Counted from the first letter of the stretch, positions 20,961-34,548 are shown. The stretch: 64,000 bases of DNA from Plectosphaerella cucumerina (GCA_020746995.1 JAGPXD010000004.1:2170001-2234000); one strand, 5' to 3'. Translations and numbers: made by a program. Notes: a model not told the origin generated them from the sequence alone.

Positions 20961-21465
20961 TGCATGCTGAGCGCCCTCGAAGGAAGGAATAAAAGTTGAA
21001 TTGGTGTGTTTGGGCCGAGTCCGCTGTTCTCTGCCACACAATGCTATGCGCATCAACACTGTCGCTTTTTTTCTGCCACTTGCAGCTTCAGGGGCCAAAG
21101 GCGGTCAGAAGATCAATGCATGTGATTCGCGGTTCGAGTGCCGCTCCCCACCAGGATTAGATACTAGCGGTATCCACTCTAAAGTCCAACGCGTCGGCCA
21201 CGGACTGACGCCTGAGATGCCTCAGCACCGCGTCACGAATCTCAGGCGCATACTCCTCGGATATGACGTTGGCCTTACGACCTCGGGCCGTCTTTGTACA
21301 ATCGCAATTCCAAATACCTTCAACCTTTGCACATAGATCACGCACTTCTTTTCGCCCAAGCTGTCCCGAGTTTATACCTGTGCGACCGAAACGCCCATGT
21401 CCGAACACAACCACGAAATTACCCCTCCATGAGAAGGACATCAGCATCGCGAAGCACTGCGCGCC
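20961..21465. other. Divergent promoter region, mrm1 / mit1-like gene
   Basis: About 505 bp between two divergent start codons. A GCGGTTCGAGTGCCGC hairpin lies near 21130; I see no tRNA around it. Confidence 0.5.
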
Positions 21466-24400
21466 ATGGACGATACGGCAGCTGAGCAGGCGCCGGGGGC
21501 AGCTGTTCCCGAGTTCCTCGCAATAGAAGGCAACAACGACCTGGACGCTATCCTGTTTGGAAATTTCAATGAAGCCAATGAAGCGCCTGCCAGCGGCGCG
21601 CAAAGTCCCTCCGCTATCTTCGAGTCTATCGAGCCGACCGCAACCTCTTCTCCAAAACCAGACGCTGAAGATTCCACCGAGGATCCTGCCCTTGAGCTTC
21701 CGCACCCCGAAGACCCGAGCATGCCGATTCAAGAGGAGGAACAAGAGGCCGATGCGCCATCAAGAACGGTCACTCCCTCGCGGGCCCCAAACTCCGATTC
21801 TGTCACTCCTCTTGACTTTCGCCCGGCGAAGTTCGAGATTACTCTCCCCTCGTTGGCCCCGGAACAACGCGCCGAATATTTCGAGCCGCATAGTGATACT
21901 ATCGACTTCGTGGTAGCACAAGTTTACGACGATTCCTCCGATGCCCCTCTGCTGCGTGTTGAGTTCACAGACGCAACCCAAGAAACGGTAGGTGGTCCTG
22001 GCATTGCGATGCTCCTTCCTGCCCCTCCAATGCGAATTTCGGTGGAACTGCAGCTCTTGCCGTGGGAAATTCTGCCACAGATTCACCTCTTCCAAACCAC
22101 TCCAAGCCCCCAACTTTTACCCCGATCCTTCACTGACCTCTATTCCCAGCTGCCGCTCGACGAAGTTGTGCAATACTTCGGCGGAGAGTCTGCATACGAG
22201 ACATTTGAAAGGAACCGAGCCCACAGCATGGCGGCCAAGCATACGAAGAAACGACGCCACTCCCACTTTGCATCCTCCGAGTCCGACTCTGAGGACGACT
22301 TACTGCTTGCCGACCTCGATGACGAGATTGCGGCCCTCCGAGACCCGCAGGCCAACAAGCGACTGCGACTGCACAACCATCGTGCCCGAGAAGCTGTCCA
22401 GCTGTCTAGTGATGACGACGACGCCATTCTCCTGGCCAAACCGCCCAAAGCACGCCAGCTCCGAGAACGTCATCCAAGGAAAGCCACGACGACAGGCCTG
22501 GCCAAACCCACGACGTACGCCGATGAAGACGATGAACTCGCTCAAGACCCGATAACACAGGTTTCGGATGAAGATGACGGTACTTTCATGTTGGTGACGT
22601 CGGATATCAACCCGAAGCCGAACAAGAACCGCTCACGTCTCCGGACTCTGAACAAGCGCGCCTCCCAGGGAGGAGCGCCCGGCTCCCGTGGGTCTTCGAT
22701 TGAATTCGAAGATGATAGTCGCCGGCGCTCTGGACGGTCGACTCGCAACCAGAAGATGATGCTCGACGATGCCTTGATGGACGACGAGTCCTTCTACGTC
22801 GAGGACACGCGCGCCCCTGGAGCGCCAAAGGTCATCAGCGTCAAGGAAGTCTTCAAGGTCCTGCCCCCCGACTCGGACTTTCCCACGTTCCATGAAGATA
22901 CTTGCAGAATCTGCACCCTCGGTCCCGTCTCTCACAAAGGGTTGCTCATCGGCTGCCAGGGCTGCTCCTATTCCTTCCACAAAGTGTGCATCGGATACAG
23001 GGGTCAGCGCGAGCACCAGTCGACCAAGGTCGGCACGGAGGACTTTGTGCTGCAGTGCAAGTGGTGCATCGGCGGCTACAGGAAGAAGGACGCGACGGCC
23101 CCTCGGTACAGTGCTTGCCAAAGCTGCAAGGCGGACGGCAAATCTTGCGCGGCCTTCTCGGAGAAGATGACCTCGCGACAAGAAGAGAAGCTTCGCCAGG
23201 AAAATGGCGGCGAGGATCCAATCACACCAGTGGATGCCAAGCTCATCAACAACCCGTCCAACGTCATGTTCCGTTGCACTGCGTGCAAGAGAGCCTGGCA
23301 CTACGAACATCTCCCTTCCACCCGGATGCAGTCTGACATCTCGGACAAAAGAGAGCAGCGGCTTGCTGAGTACTCAGTTGATTGGAAATGCGAGGACTGC
23401 GGCACCAAAGCAGACAAACCGCAGACCCTGGTGGCCTGGCGACCCGTCAATGAGAAGGCCGAGAATGCTGTACTTGGCGAAGTCGGCTTTGACGAGAAGG
23501 AGTACCTCGTCAAGTGGCAGGACAGGTCATATCAACACTGCTCGTGGATGCCTGGCGCCTGGGTCTTCGGCGTCACACCCGGCGCCATGCAGAAAGCATT
23601 TTCCAAGAAGGACGCCATGGAGAGTCTGTTGAAGCGGACCACCAAGGACGCCATACCGGAGGAGTACCTCACCATCGATGTCATCCTGCAGGTCAAGGGA
23701 GAGAAGGCAACCAGCACCTCAAAGGCAGCCGATATGAGCCGCATTGGACAAATCAAGCAAGTCTACGTCAAGTTCCAGGGCCTCGGCTACGACGATGTTG
23801 TATGGGATACGCCACCCTCGGCCGACTCGGGGCCGCTGTACGATGCCTTCAAAGCCGCGTATCAAGAGTACCTGAACGGCAAGTACTTCGTCAGCGAGCC
23901 GAGCTCCAAGATGAAAGAGAGACTCCGCAAGTACAAGAAGGAGGACTTTGTCGATCCCGTGGGGCAGCCGCAGGGCATCAAGCGAGGCAAGCTCATGGAA
24001 TACCAGCTGGAGGGCGTTTCCTGGATGCTCTACAACTTCCACCAAGAACGAAACATCATCCTGGCCGATGAGATGGGCCTCGGAAAGACCGTACAAGTCG
24101 TCAGTCTGATGGCACAGCTGGCCTTGGACGAGCCTTATGTGAGTTCGGGCTTGGCCCTCCTTCCCCGATTCATTCCTGCCTCTGACAAACTTAGGTCTAT
24201 CCGTTCGTCGTCGTCGTGCCGAACTCCACGTGCGCAAACTGGCGTCGCGAGATCAAGTTCTGGGCGCCAGACCTCCGTGTCGTCACCTACCACGGCGGAA
24301 AGCGGTCTCAGGAGCTGGCCTACAAGTATGAGCTGTTCCCCAACGGCACCAAGGACATGAAGGCGCACGTCGTGGTCATGTCCTACGACTCAGCACAGGA

Positions 24401-26847
24401 TGACCGAACCCGCGTCCTCTTCAAGTCTGTCCAGTGGGCCGGTCTGGTGGTCGACGAAGGACAGAGGCTGAAGAATGACCAGAATCTGCTCTACGCAGCT
24501 CTTCAGGCAATGCGGGTTCCGTTCCGACTTTTGCTCACCGGCACACCCCTGCAGAACAATAAGCGGGAGCTGTTCAACCTGCTCCAGTTTGTCGACCCCA
24601 GCCACAACGCTGCCAAGCTGGACGAGGAGTACAGCGAGCTCAATGCGGAGAACCTGCCCAAGCTGCACGAGAAGATCCGGCCATACTTCCTCCGCCGCAC
24701 CAAAGCGGCTGTCCTGAAGTTCCTTCCGCCCATGGCACAGATCATCCTCCCAGTGTCCATGAGCGTACTCCAGGCGAAGCTCTGCAAGTCGATCATGGCG
24801 AAGAGCCCGGAGCTTCTCAAGGCCATCTTTGCCGATGACAAGCTCAGGCCGAAGGACAGAGGCAGTCTGAACAACATCCTGGTTCAGCTTCGCAAGTGCC
24901 TTTGCCACCCGTTCATGTACAGCGAGGCCATTGAGGAGAAGGGCTTGGGTTTTAAGCAGACCCACGCAAACCTCGTCTCCGCTTCCTCGAAGCTCGTTTT
25001 GCTGCAGCAAATGCTTCCCAAGCTCAAGGAGAGGGGCCATCGGGTTCTGCTCTTCAGTCAGTTCCTGAACCAACTCGATATCATTGAAGATTTTCTTAAT
25101 GGACTCGGCTTCGACTATCGTCGGCTGGACGGCACCATCTCGAGTCTCGAGAAGCAGCGGCGCATCGATGCGTACAATGCCCCTGACTCCCCAGTCTTTG
25201 CCTTTTTGCTTTCCACAAGGGCAGGCGGTGTGGGCATCAACTTGGCGACTGCCGACACGGTGATCATTTTGGACCCTGACTTCAACCCTCACCAGGACAT
25301 CCAGGCTCTCTCCCGCGCTCACCGTATTGGGCAGAAGAACAAGGTCCTCTGTTTCCAGCTGGTCACAAAGAACTCGGCAGAGGAAAAGATCATGCAGATC
25401 GGCCGCAAGAAGATGGCACTCGACCACGTGCTCATTGAGAGTATGGACAACGAGGACGAGGCCCCTGACGATCTGGAGTCAATCCTCAAGTACGGAGCGT
25501 CTGCCCTTTTTGGGGAAGGCGAAAACGAGAAGGACATTATCCGCTACGATGACGCCAGCATCGACAAGCTTCTCGACCGATCCGAGATTGAGCAGACCAA
25601 GACCGACGATGACGGAGCCACTAACTTTTCCTTCGCCCGAGTTTGGGCCAACGATAAGGGCACCTTGGATGCGGATCTCGCTGAGCACGAAGATCCGACG
25701 CTGCACCCAAGTGTCTGGGACAACATTCTTCGCGAACGTGAAGCCGAGGCTCTTCGCATTGCCGAGCAGAACAAGGTCGTCCTTGGCCGAGGCGGCAGAC
25801 GACGCCAGGTGAGTCCCTTGGCCGGTTTTTGGATCGATATCCTGACTGACACATGTAGACCATCAACTATCGGACTAACCAGACGATGGAGGCGCCTGAT
25901 GATAGCGCATCCGAGATGGACGCTGACTTCAAAGACTCTGCTGATGAACGTGACGATGATGATGATGATGATGATGATGACGTTGGCGACGCTGCGGATT
26001 ATGGTGAGCCTGGCACTTCTGTCGCCGCGAGCAAGCGCCAACCAAACCGTGAGTTTGACGGTGTCACCGACGAAACACATCTTCCTTTGATCGTGAAAGG
26101 TGCCCTGGCTAACTTTTGGCAGAACCAGTGGGCTCCGTCGCGACGATGCAGAAGCAACCAGTGGCAAAGAGTGGCAGCGGCAGGTCCACGCCAATGTCGA
26201 AGCAGGCTAAATCAGCAGTCCCTCAGGAGAAGAGCACGACGAAGACCAGGCAGAAGCCCGGCCCAAAGCCAGGAAAGGTGCCCACGAAACCCGCTGCCCC
26301 TCCGCAGGGAACATCTGTGTTCCCTCAACATGCCGGTCCACTTCACGCCAACCCGCCGAACCCACAAGTCCAGACTAATCACTTCATCCCCGACAACGTT
26401 CCGCCACATCTGCGCAGTCTGTATCAGGCCTTCGGTAGGGGAGAAGTGCCACGGGACAAATTTGACTCTTATGTCCATTTGCTCAACACCCAGCTTGCGA
26501 ATCAAAGCAACCGCAACATGGCGGCTCAGGCAGCCCCCTCCATCGTTCGTGGACCTCTGGCAAGCTCACACCCAGGAGTGGCCAATGGACTACCCGACAG
26601 GGGACTTGGTCAGAAGCCAAGATCAGTCGTCGAGGTGGTGATTCCAATGGTCAACGGCACCGCGGCTGCGGTCGGCAAAGGCAAGTGTCCGCTGTGTGGG
26701 GAGATGCATCGGCCCTCGACCTGCTCGAAGTTGCTGAAGGAGAGGCATGTTCGACTTGCCCTCGACGGCCTCGCGGCATGGTCGTCAAGCCCACAGGAGT
26801 TGGCAACGGAGCGCAAAGCTCTGAAGGATAAGTTGAAGGAGCTGTGA
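21466..26847 (+). CDS. Mit1/CHD3-like PHD-chromo-SNF2 chromatin remodeller
   Basis: An ATP-dependent nucleosome remodeller resembling fission yeast Mit1, the remodelling subunit of the SHREC silencing complex. Exons: 21466-24138, 24195-25808, 25859-26048, 26123-26847; 1733 residues. Order: acidic disordered N-terminus; PHD-type zinc region about 477-545 (CRICTLG ... CKWC) with a second Cys cluster about 560-650; chromodomain-like segment near 675 (EYLVKWQDRSYQHCSWMP); SNF2 ATPase from about 840 with DEMGLGKT (868), box II DEGQ and LLLTGTPLQNN; helicase C from about 1170 with LSTRAGGVGINLATADT and RAHRIGQ; a ten-Asp run; and a C-terminal CPLC...H...C zinc knuckle near 1680. Introns are 24139-24194, 25809-25858 and 26049-26122. 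An alternative donor at 26004 would drop 15 residues in frame. All catalytic motifs look intact. Confidence 0.92.
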
Positions 26848-27870
26848 GGAGAATAGAGGAGAGTTGGCTCAGTGTTTGACTAGACAGATACCCCAGGGCA
26901 GAGCCCCCTTTTTCTACAACTTAGCAACGGGGACGATTCATCTTTGCACTTTAGAAGAACCGCCATCAGGAAACGGAAGAGATGAAGGTCACATGGCTCG
27001 AGGCTTGGCTGTCAAGACAGGATGGAGAATTCGGCCCTTCTCTCAGACGATAGCTCCCTCTTGCATGAATACCGAGGATGAATGACATCAAAAGGTCCCC
27101 AAACCAACATCCCACCCTCTGATCCCTAGAAATGACATGCTCGACAGACAGTCCGTTCGACGCACCGACCGTCACGTACAGACAGGCCCTGAACAGGCAT
27201 TGCAAGTGGTCATGCTGCAGGCAGCCGATCGGCGGTAGCGGACCTTATTTGGCATTGAGCAAACGAGCAGGCAACAGACGCGCGCCCCCCTTTCGCTTGC
27301 GGGAAGGCAGACAAAACAGAGGGGAAAAGGGGGCGTTCATGGAAAACATCCAGCCCGCTCGTTGCATTCACCCAGCAGCAGCATCATTTCTACATTGAAA
27401 GGGTGATTTGGAGAATGGGAGGCAATGACCCCCCTTTTCCCGCGTCATCGCCTCCCTCATCGTGCAAGACATACCGCCTGGCTGCATGCCCCCGTTGCAG
27501 GGTCTCTGGCCTGGTTACTCCTGTTTCTTTCTCGCCAGCGGCTGTATACATACATGCCCGCTGTATGTCGGTCTGCACGCCTTAGGCCGCCTGCCATACG
27601 CTGTCGGCCGGCGGTATAAGGGGGGGAGGGGGGAAGACCAGTTATTTCCTCGCTTTCCGTTTGCACGCCCACCACACCGATCTTCCTGCTGCGACGGCCG
27701 TTTTGTTCCTTTCTGTTTTCTTTCCAGTCCTCCTCTTCTTCTCTTCTGCTTTCCCTTTTTATTTATCACTTCTTCCTCTTTCCCCCGCATGAGACTGGTT
27801 CTGGCCGACAACAGCTCGGGATCGCTTGTCGTACCGTCCTACAACTTCATCTACCACAACCCTCTGCAGC
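26848..27870. other. Intergenic region, CCCH gene promoter
   Basis: About 1 kb. From about 27,660 to 27,790 it is strongly CT-rich, a long pyrimidine leader. GGTATAAG at 27613-27620 is a possible TATA box, about 250 bp before the ATG. No gene seen. Confidence 0.45.
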
Positions 27871-29616
27871 ATGGACGCGTTCCTTGCCAACGCCTCCGAC
27901 AATTCTTCTTCGCCCGAGGCAACTTCCTCGGTCGCGTCACGCTTCACGACCCCAGAACTGGACGGCCCGTACCGAGGCGGGCACGCCGCCGACAAGGCCT
28001 CTTCCGTTTGGGAGGGCAGGAGGTCGGACGAACGGGCCTTCACCAGCACCTTTACCAACGCCGCCAACTTGACGGACAGGATGATTCCCTTCCAGGCCAC
28101 CGGCTTGCAGCACCGAGCCACGATGCCCTCGGATCCTCGCCAGCAGCGCTGGCAGCAGTACCAGCACGCCCTGGCAAGTGTGGCGGACAGGTCCCCGACT
28201 GAGACGGAACGGAGCACCATGCACACCCAGCAGCAGTACCTCGAGTGCCCTAGCTGGCGTTTGACTTCAACCGCGGGCGGCGCAAACAACAACCAAACCG
28301 TCACGAGCGCACCCCAGGGCCACGAGTACAGCATGCTTCAGTGGCAGCAGCAGCAGCAACAGCGACCCCATCGTCAGCAGCAGACCGTCTCCAGCATGGA
28401 CGGCTTCTATGCCTACTGCTTCGACCGTGGCAACGGAACCTACACCAGGCTAATCCCGGCCGACATGATTCCGCCCCTGATGAACATACCCGCCACGCAG
28501 ATGGGGTGCAAGGGCATGCTCGTCCTCCCACTGCCTCTCCGTCCACCGCCTTACGGACCGGCAAGCAACATTGAGCCCGTCACGGTTCTCAAGGTAAGAG
28601 CCCCCTGTTCATATCAGCTGTTGCCCGTTTGCCGGTTGTGTGGGTGACTTAACCATCCGGTCTAGACCCCTCCTCCGTCCCCTGAGCCCGGTTCTGATAC
28701 CATCCAGGTAATGTCGGCCCTCCCTTCACCTGCCGCTGCAGAAGGCACTTTCTTGGTTGGCGAATGCTGAGCTGACTTTCTTCCCCATCAACAGAAGAAG
28801 ATTGACCACATAGTGGCCACGACACCGACGCCGCAGAAGAAGCCCAAGATCTACTGCGACAAGTGGGTGCACGAGGGTGTCTGCGCCTTCACGCAGCAGG
28901 GATGCAAGTACAAGCATGAGATGCCGCTGGACAAGGCGACGCAAATGTCGCTTGGTCTGTTCCATGGGCTGCCGACGTGGTGGAAGAAGCAGCAGGCTGA
29001 GAGGCAGCGGGAACAACCTGAGGGTGTCTTCAGTGGTGACAACAATGCCGGCGGAAGCGGAGGCGGAGGAGGAGCGCTCGGTATTGTCAGCAACCCTCGG
29101 GACCCCGGCGCAACGCCAGATACTTCGAGGACGCCGCAGGCCGTGTCGTGGCGCCGGCCGGACTCGACGACAGCGAACACGGTGGCTGGGATGTCGATGA
29201 TGTCCACGGCGGGAGGAACGGGCACAATGACAGCATCGGCCTACTCCTCAGGCATGGACGGTCTGCGATCACCAAGTGAGTCTGATCGACAAACGATATG
29301 GACGATGTACTAACGAAGCCCGCAAGCGACAGCATCCGAGACCAGACCCTTCACCCACCAGAGATCGTCCCCAACATCGCCCTGCATCTTCGGCCCCATC
29401 GGTCCGCCACTGAGACACGGCGCATCTGAGGGCGGACCAACATCGTATCCATCAAGCATGGCCATGAACACGGCCAGGGGCGGAACGAGTGTGCGAGACA
29501 CGGACAGAGATGGCATGGCTCGGTCGCGTATGGTGGCGTCGGAGAAGGGCCAGGCCGAGCAGCAGAGGCAGCGGCGCAGCGAGGACCTCGCGCGTATGGG
29601 CCACCTTCGCTACTGA
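27871..29616 (+). CDS. CCCH-type zinc-finger protein
   Basis: Exons: 27871-28593, 28666-28707, 28795-29275, 29333-29616; 509 residues. The N-terminal half is Ser/Gln-rich with poly-Gln (QWQQQQQQ at about 28340-28365). One zinc finger of the C-x8-C-x6-C-x3-H kind (CDKWVHEGVCAFTQQGCKYKH) lies about 270-290, followed by MPLDKATQ. Such fingers usually bind RNA; the target is unknown. The last exon comes from a GTGAGT donor (29276), a TACTAAC branch point and an AG acceptor, and gives the tail PCIFGPIGPPLRH, with an Arg/Gln-rich end. Reading through this intron would end the protein early at 29313. The 42-bp second exon (TPPPSPEPGSDTIQ) is well bounded. Confidence 0.82.
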
Positions 29617-31154
29617 GGCGAAAGAGGCATGTCGGGTTCCTGAGATGAAGCGAGTTTATTCCAAAGGAGGGCAACAACTGCCTCGTGGGAGTAGATCACG
29701 CGTCAGTCAGAGAGGCTAGACGGATCCCTCAACGAGGCAATGGCTTTCAGTTCACCAGTCATTTGGTGGCGGCCGAGCTGGAGCAGAGCGGCGTTCATTG
29801 GAAGCTTGGCTTCTGCCACATATGGACGCCGTCATCTTTCTCTCTCCGGGAAAACACAGTAAAATCCTCCGGTGTCTGACGCGCCACCTATAATTTTTCA
29901 CACTGGTTGGGACGCATTTCATAGTTGAGTGGCTTGGCTGATGTTGATTTCCCTCACCTCTTTTGAACCGGCAACAGGACCACCCAGGTCGACATTCAAG
30001 ATATGATGGATTTGTCGTATTCGCGTGACTCGATGCAAATGTAACACTTACGTTGATTCCCGGAGGTTCATACTTAGAGTGTGACGAAAGATTCATTTCG
30101 ACAGCAGAACCACTCTCGAGTTGTCTCAAAAAGGAGAAGTGTTTCGCAGATTCTTGGTTTCCTTGACCCGCAACTTTGACGGATTGGCATTCAAGCCACT
30201 GACATACGAAGTTTCGCGGTACTTCTCAGGGACGGCTGCAGGTTTTTAATGGAAGGATTAAAAGAGATGCATGCAAGTAGTCCCACCGTATCCCGTCGTT
30301 TGATTATCAGTCCTGAATCTTGAATCCTGCAACGAGGGACAGTTGAATGACAAAGTGCGATTAGTCCCATGAAGAGCCTATGCCAGTTGAGACACGTGGG
30401 AACACCATCCAGGGTGGTCTACAGCCCTTTTGAATGTCGGATTTCGACCTCGGACTTCGAGAAGTCCAAACCACACCCGACCTCGCTTTTCCCTCGAAAC
30501 TACCTAGGTAGGGATATATTGACGAAAGAGAAGCTTCAACTGAACAATTCGACACTTTGAACCATCCAAATGCTCTGAATCCATCCTTCTAAACCCATAA
30601 TTCTGATAGAAGCAGCTCGAAATGACTCCTGGTCCCCATCTTTGCTGGCACCCCGACCAAGGACATGCCCCTGAACATCCCGACTTGGTGGGATGAAGTT
30701 CACCACCACAAAACACTGTGCGAGCCGCTACTGGCACTGACGCTCGGACCATGTGAATCCCCGCCGACTCCCCGCCGAAGCTTCACTTCAAGTTGGAGCT
30801 CCACCTGCACGTCAGGTAGCTGCCCGCGAAGCTGGGGTCTTTGTGTTGACTTATTGTTGACCTCAAACTTCGAGACGGCTCTTGCGTCCTACACCTTTCA
30901 CCCACCCTACCACCCTACCCGATACAACTCCCGCAACTTCCATCACATCCATACGTTCGTTGGACATCCCTCTTTCGGATTGTGAATATTCACGAGGCGG
31001 TATCTCTACAAACGTTTGCGACGGTCCCTTTCTCGGGCGTAGCCCAGGCCGAACGAACAACGGAGGAAGTGCGGCAGGCAGCTGCTTGCTTGTTCCTCCA
31101 CAGCATTGATTCCTGCATTCTTTCACGGCTTCAAGCCGATCAGCGATACGAATC
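29617..31154. other. Intergenic region, MED1 promoter
   Basis: About 1.5 kb, more AT-rich than its surroundings between 29.9 and 30.6 kb. No frame with protein-like character. Confidence 0.45.
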
Positions 31155-33313
31155 ATGGAGACCCCGACGAACCCAGCGAAGCTTCCGCCAGGCCATTCCC
31201 AGCTAGGCCAGAGCCAAGGACGCACTCCGTCCGGCATCCCGGGCGCAACCCCGCCAGTATCGACACCCTTCTCCCAAGCGCACGCAGCCTTCTCTCCCCA
31301 TGGCCCCAAGTCGTCACCTCAGCAATATAAGAAGTCGCCAGCGAACTCGGCTACACTCATGGGACACCATGGAAACCCACCGATGAACTTCGACAGCCCG
31401 TCGGCTGCAGCGGCTATGGGCGCGCTCGGCATGAGTGCTGGTCTGGATCTGGGTCTCGACGGTGTGGGAGTTGGATCCATGGGTGGCCTTCCAATGTCGA
31501 CAGGCGAGGACGACAGGATCAAGCGAATCGATGCCATCATTAACATCCTCGGTGTAAGTGCCCGATCCTCTCGCTCGGCAATACTGGCAGGTAGCTGACT
31601 ATCTTCCCTGTACAGAATGCGAAAGGACTCGTCAGCGCTGCCGGGCTCGAGCGACTGTCGCTCCGAGCAGGTCTCAACAAGATGTGGGAGGAGCACAGGA
31701 CGCCCGACGGCAGGACGACACAAACACTGGTCATGGCGGGCCACGGATTGCAGCTCGACATCAACCTGGACAACAACATCGTGCAGAGTGTCACTGTCGC
31801 ATTTCCCGAGTCAGAGGCGGCCCCGTCTGTGGCTCGCCATGCAGATAAGGCTGGGCAGATTCTCTTGCGTGATCTGGAGCTCCTTCCCAACCAAAGCCCC
31901 CTTACCAAAACTCTCGAGAAGTTTGCAGTCAACCTCGAACGGCTCGCGACGCTCGACAAGCTGAGCGTATTCCCAGGCCTCGACTGCCAAGAGGCCATTG
32001 TTGGGATTTACGACAGCCTGGAGAAGCTGTTCCAGTGGGAGCTGACCAAGGTTCGAAACGATCAGGCAATGGCCGGGAAGCCCGAGGGACTGGTCGAGGG
32101 ACTGGTCGAGGCCACAGTCATGTGTGCGAGAAGCGGTCGGCCGGGAATGCATGTACGCGATCAGGTCGGCCTATCCATCGACTACTGGACCGAACGACAC
32201 CTTGTGTTCCCCAGGGCTCCCCAGTCCAAGTTTGAAGAAGGACCTAATGTTTGGTCCATCTCCGTGGGATGCAAGCCCCTCGATGGCGACCTGTACCATG
32301 CCGTGCGGGTTTCGGACGGATGGCTGTCCAACGACGTTGAGAAGACCAAGCCGACAGCAGAAGACCTCCTGACAGTGGCCGATGGGCCCATCATCGACTG
32401 GCTAGAGCCCGATGCCACAACGGTGCCGTCGACCTCGGACGACAAGCCGGGCGATCTCAACTTGGTCCAGCCAGACGGAAAGAAGCTGCCCAACGCAAAG
32501 TTTGTGGCGACCTTCAACCCGCCGCTGGTTGTCCCGCAATCCGTGGCCAACAGCCTCTATCATTTGGTTGGCACACAACCCCCGGCCATGCTGACGGGGT
32601 ACACGTTCGACGGCATCTTCTTCCCCATTCCGGAGGGCACGAATCACGATGCCAGCGAGCCTCGCATGATCTCCTGCAAGAGGGATGTGCTGGCTAAGAG
32701 CCCAGAGAACACCATGGCCCCAGTCACGCACGAGAACATGCTGTTTGTGTACAAGCCTGTGTACGGCCAGACAATCACCGAGCTGCCCTTCTCACACCCG
32801 CGCCAACTGGTGGCCATGCTCCCCACGCTGCGCCAATACGCCCTCATCTCCACCCTGCTGTCGCGCAGCTTCACCTCAGCCAGCGTGGACATGCGCCCCC
32901 GCACGCCGGGCCAGGCTCTCTCGATGCTGCGCAGCCAGACGCTGTCAGATATGTTTGGCGAGTTTGCGGACGCCGAGGATGCAACGACCGGATCGCCCGC
33001 CCGAGCCGCAGGACGATGGACGGGTCCGTTGGGCCTGGACGTCGTCCTGTCAGTCCACCCGACTGCGGGGTTGTCTGTGGTCTTCCCGTTCCGTGACGCA
33101 ACTGCAAATGTGGAGTTGCAGATCCAGCAAAACGGAGGCATCCACGTCGTCTCACAGAACATCCTCCCCACCGGCGAAGAGACAAACGGGGAAACCGCGC
33201 CCCACGTCACAGAAATAGGCAAGAAGATGCGGCCTCAAGACTTGGGCAGGGTCCTGGCTCAGCTGGAGGATCTCTGCTCCTGGGCTGAATGGATCCGGCT
33301 GAACCTCTCGTAA
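31155..33313 (+). CDS. med1: Mediator complex subunit 1
   Basis: Med1 belongs to the Mediator middle module, which bridges activators and RNA polymerase II. Exons 31155-31553 and 31616-33313, with a 62-bp GT-AG intron; 698 residues. After about 110 disordered residues with a Gly/Met-rich patch, the Med1 domain begins with RIKRIDAIINILGNAKGLVS, broken by the intron right after ILG, then SAAGLERLSLRAGL. It runs through to a C-terminal helix (RVLAQLEDLCSWAEWIRLNL). The start ATG has good context and no upstream coding-like extension. Confidence 0.9.
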
Positions 33314-34524
33314 GACACGGAGGAAGCGCGGCCGTGATGACGCGGTTTGGGAGACGTCAACTGCTCGGCGCAGTGACTGGGGCGTTGGGGGGATTACGAC
33401 CTGGTTGAAAGAAAGTGATACCCGAGGAGGCAAGAAAGCCAGGACACCTCACCCACAAGATACCAGATGCCTGCGAGGATAGCTGGGGTTGCTTGCTCGA
33501 TATCAGGGAGCTTATTGCTGGCGCATGAACATGGCAGGGTTCGTTAGATGAGTCGAGGGTCACTCCAAGATCCCGTAGCTTATTTCACTCGCTCCATAGT
33601 TATGCTGTTGCCCGGGCATCTTGAATCAAAAGCAACCAGCCGTCCGCCTGTCTGTCCAGAGGTCCCAATGTCGCGGAGAGATCGGCAGAAGAAACGTCCA
33701 CGCAGCCCGGCCCCTCTCTCCGATGAGGCATATTGTGCGGCTGCGCCTGGAGAAAGTTGCGTACGGTGATGTCAGTGACGGGCTTTCCATTGGCTTTGCG
33801 CCGCAGTTGTCTGCCAGCCCGCTCTGCCCGCGAGTGGCCTGAGCCGGAGACATTGGTGGCACGCGAGGAGCCGAGACACACGACGGGAGAGCAAGCGCCG
33901 CCTCGTCGTGTGTCTTGATACTATGTGACGGCGGCTGCTCCGGAGGGTAGGTAACAATCAAGTATGACGGCATTGTTTACCAGAGGGGAGCCCCGTGCGG
34001 CGCTGGCTTTCCCTTTCCCCATCCCTTCCGCGACTCTTCTCGAGAGGCCGGGGCGCCGACGGCGTCATGTGCGTGAGTAAGTCAAAACCAACGCGCCGTC
34101 TGGCTTCATGCATGTTCGCGAGATGTTTTGTTTTGTTTTGATTCTCAGCGTGGCGGCGGCGGCGGCGGCTCGACCACGCACCCCCGCTCGGAACTTGAAG
34201 GGGGGATCCAGTTTTCGGGCGTTCCACGTCTGCGACTGGCGCGGCATCTTCAAGTTGAGATCAGAGCATCGCGAGCGGGATAACGAAGTGAGGGGTTGAA
34301 AGGGACGTGTCCGAAGAGACAAGACCCTGATGGCATCTCAGGGAGGGGTTTTGGCCAATGGCGCGGGGACGAGGCGGGCGAGCACGAGGCGAGAGGCGGC
34401 GCGAGGGGGATGACAGGCGGCAGAGCAGTCATCAGTGCTGCAAGTGTAGGTGTGTCTCAAGCCGAGAACAGGGCACGGCGTGGGTCTTGGGGGGTCTTGG
34501 GCGGTCTTTGGGATGACGGGCCTG

Positions 34525-34548
34525 TGTCAGTCAGTCAGTCAGTCAGTG
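34525..34548. repeat. (GTCA)n microsatellite
   Basis: About six tandem copies of GTCA in the intergenic region downstream of med1. Confidence 0.9.

Noticed and set aside
21120..21180. Possible tRNA T-arm (GCGGTTCGAGTGCCGC) followed by CCCCACCA
   Set aside because: No matching acceptor stem, D-arm or anticodon arm upstream.
24390..25427. A 345-codon minus ORF
   Set aside because: Antisense to the SNF2 helicase exon; no motif of its own.
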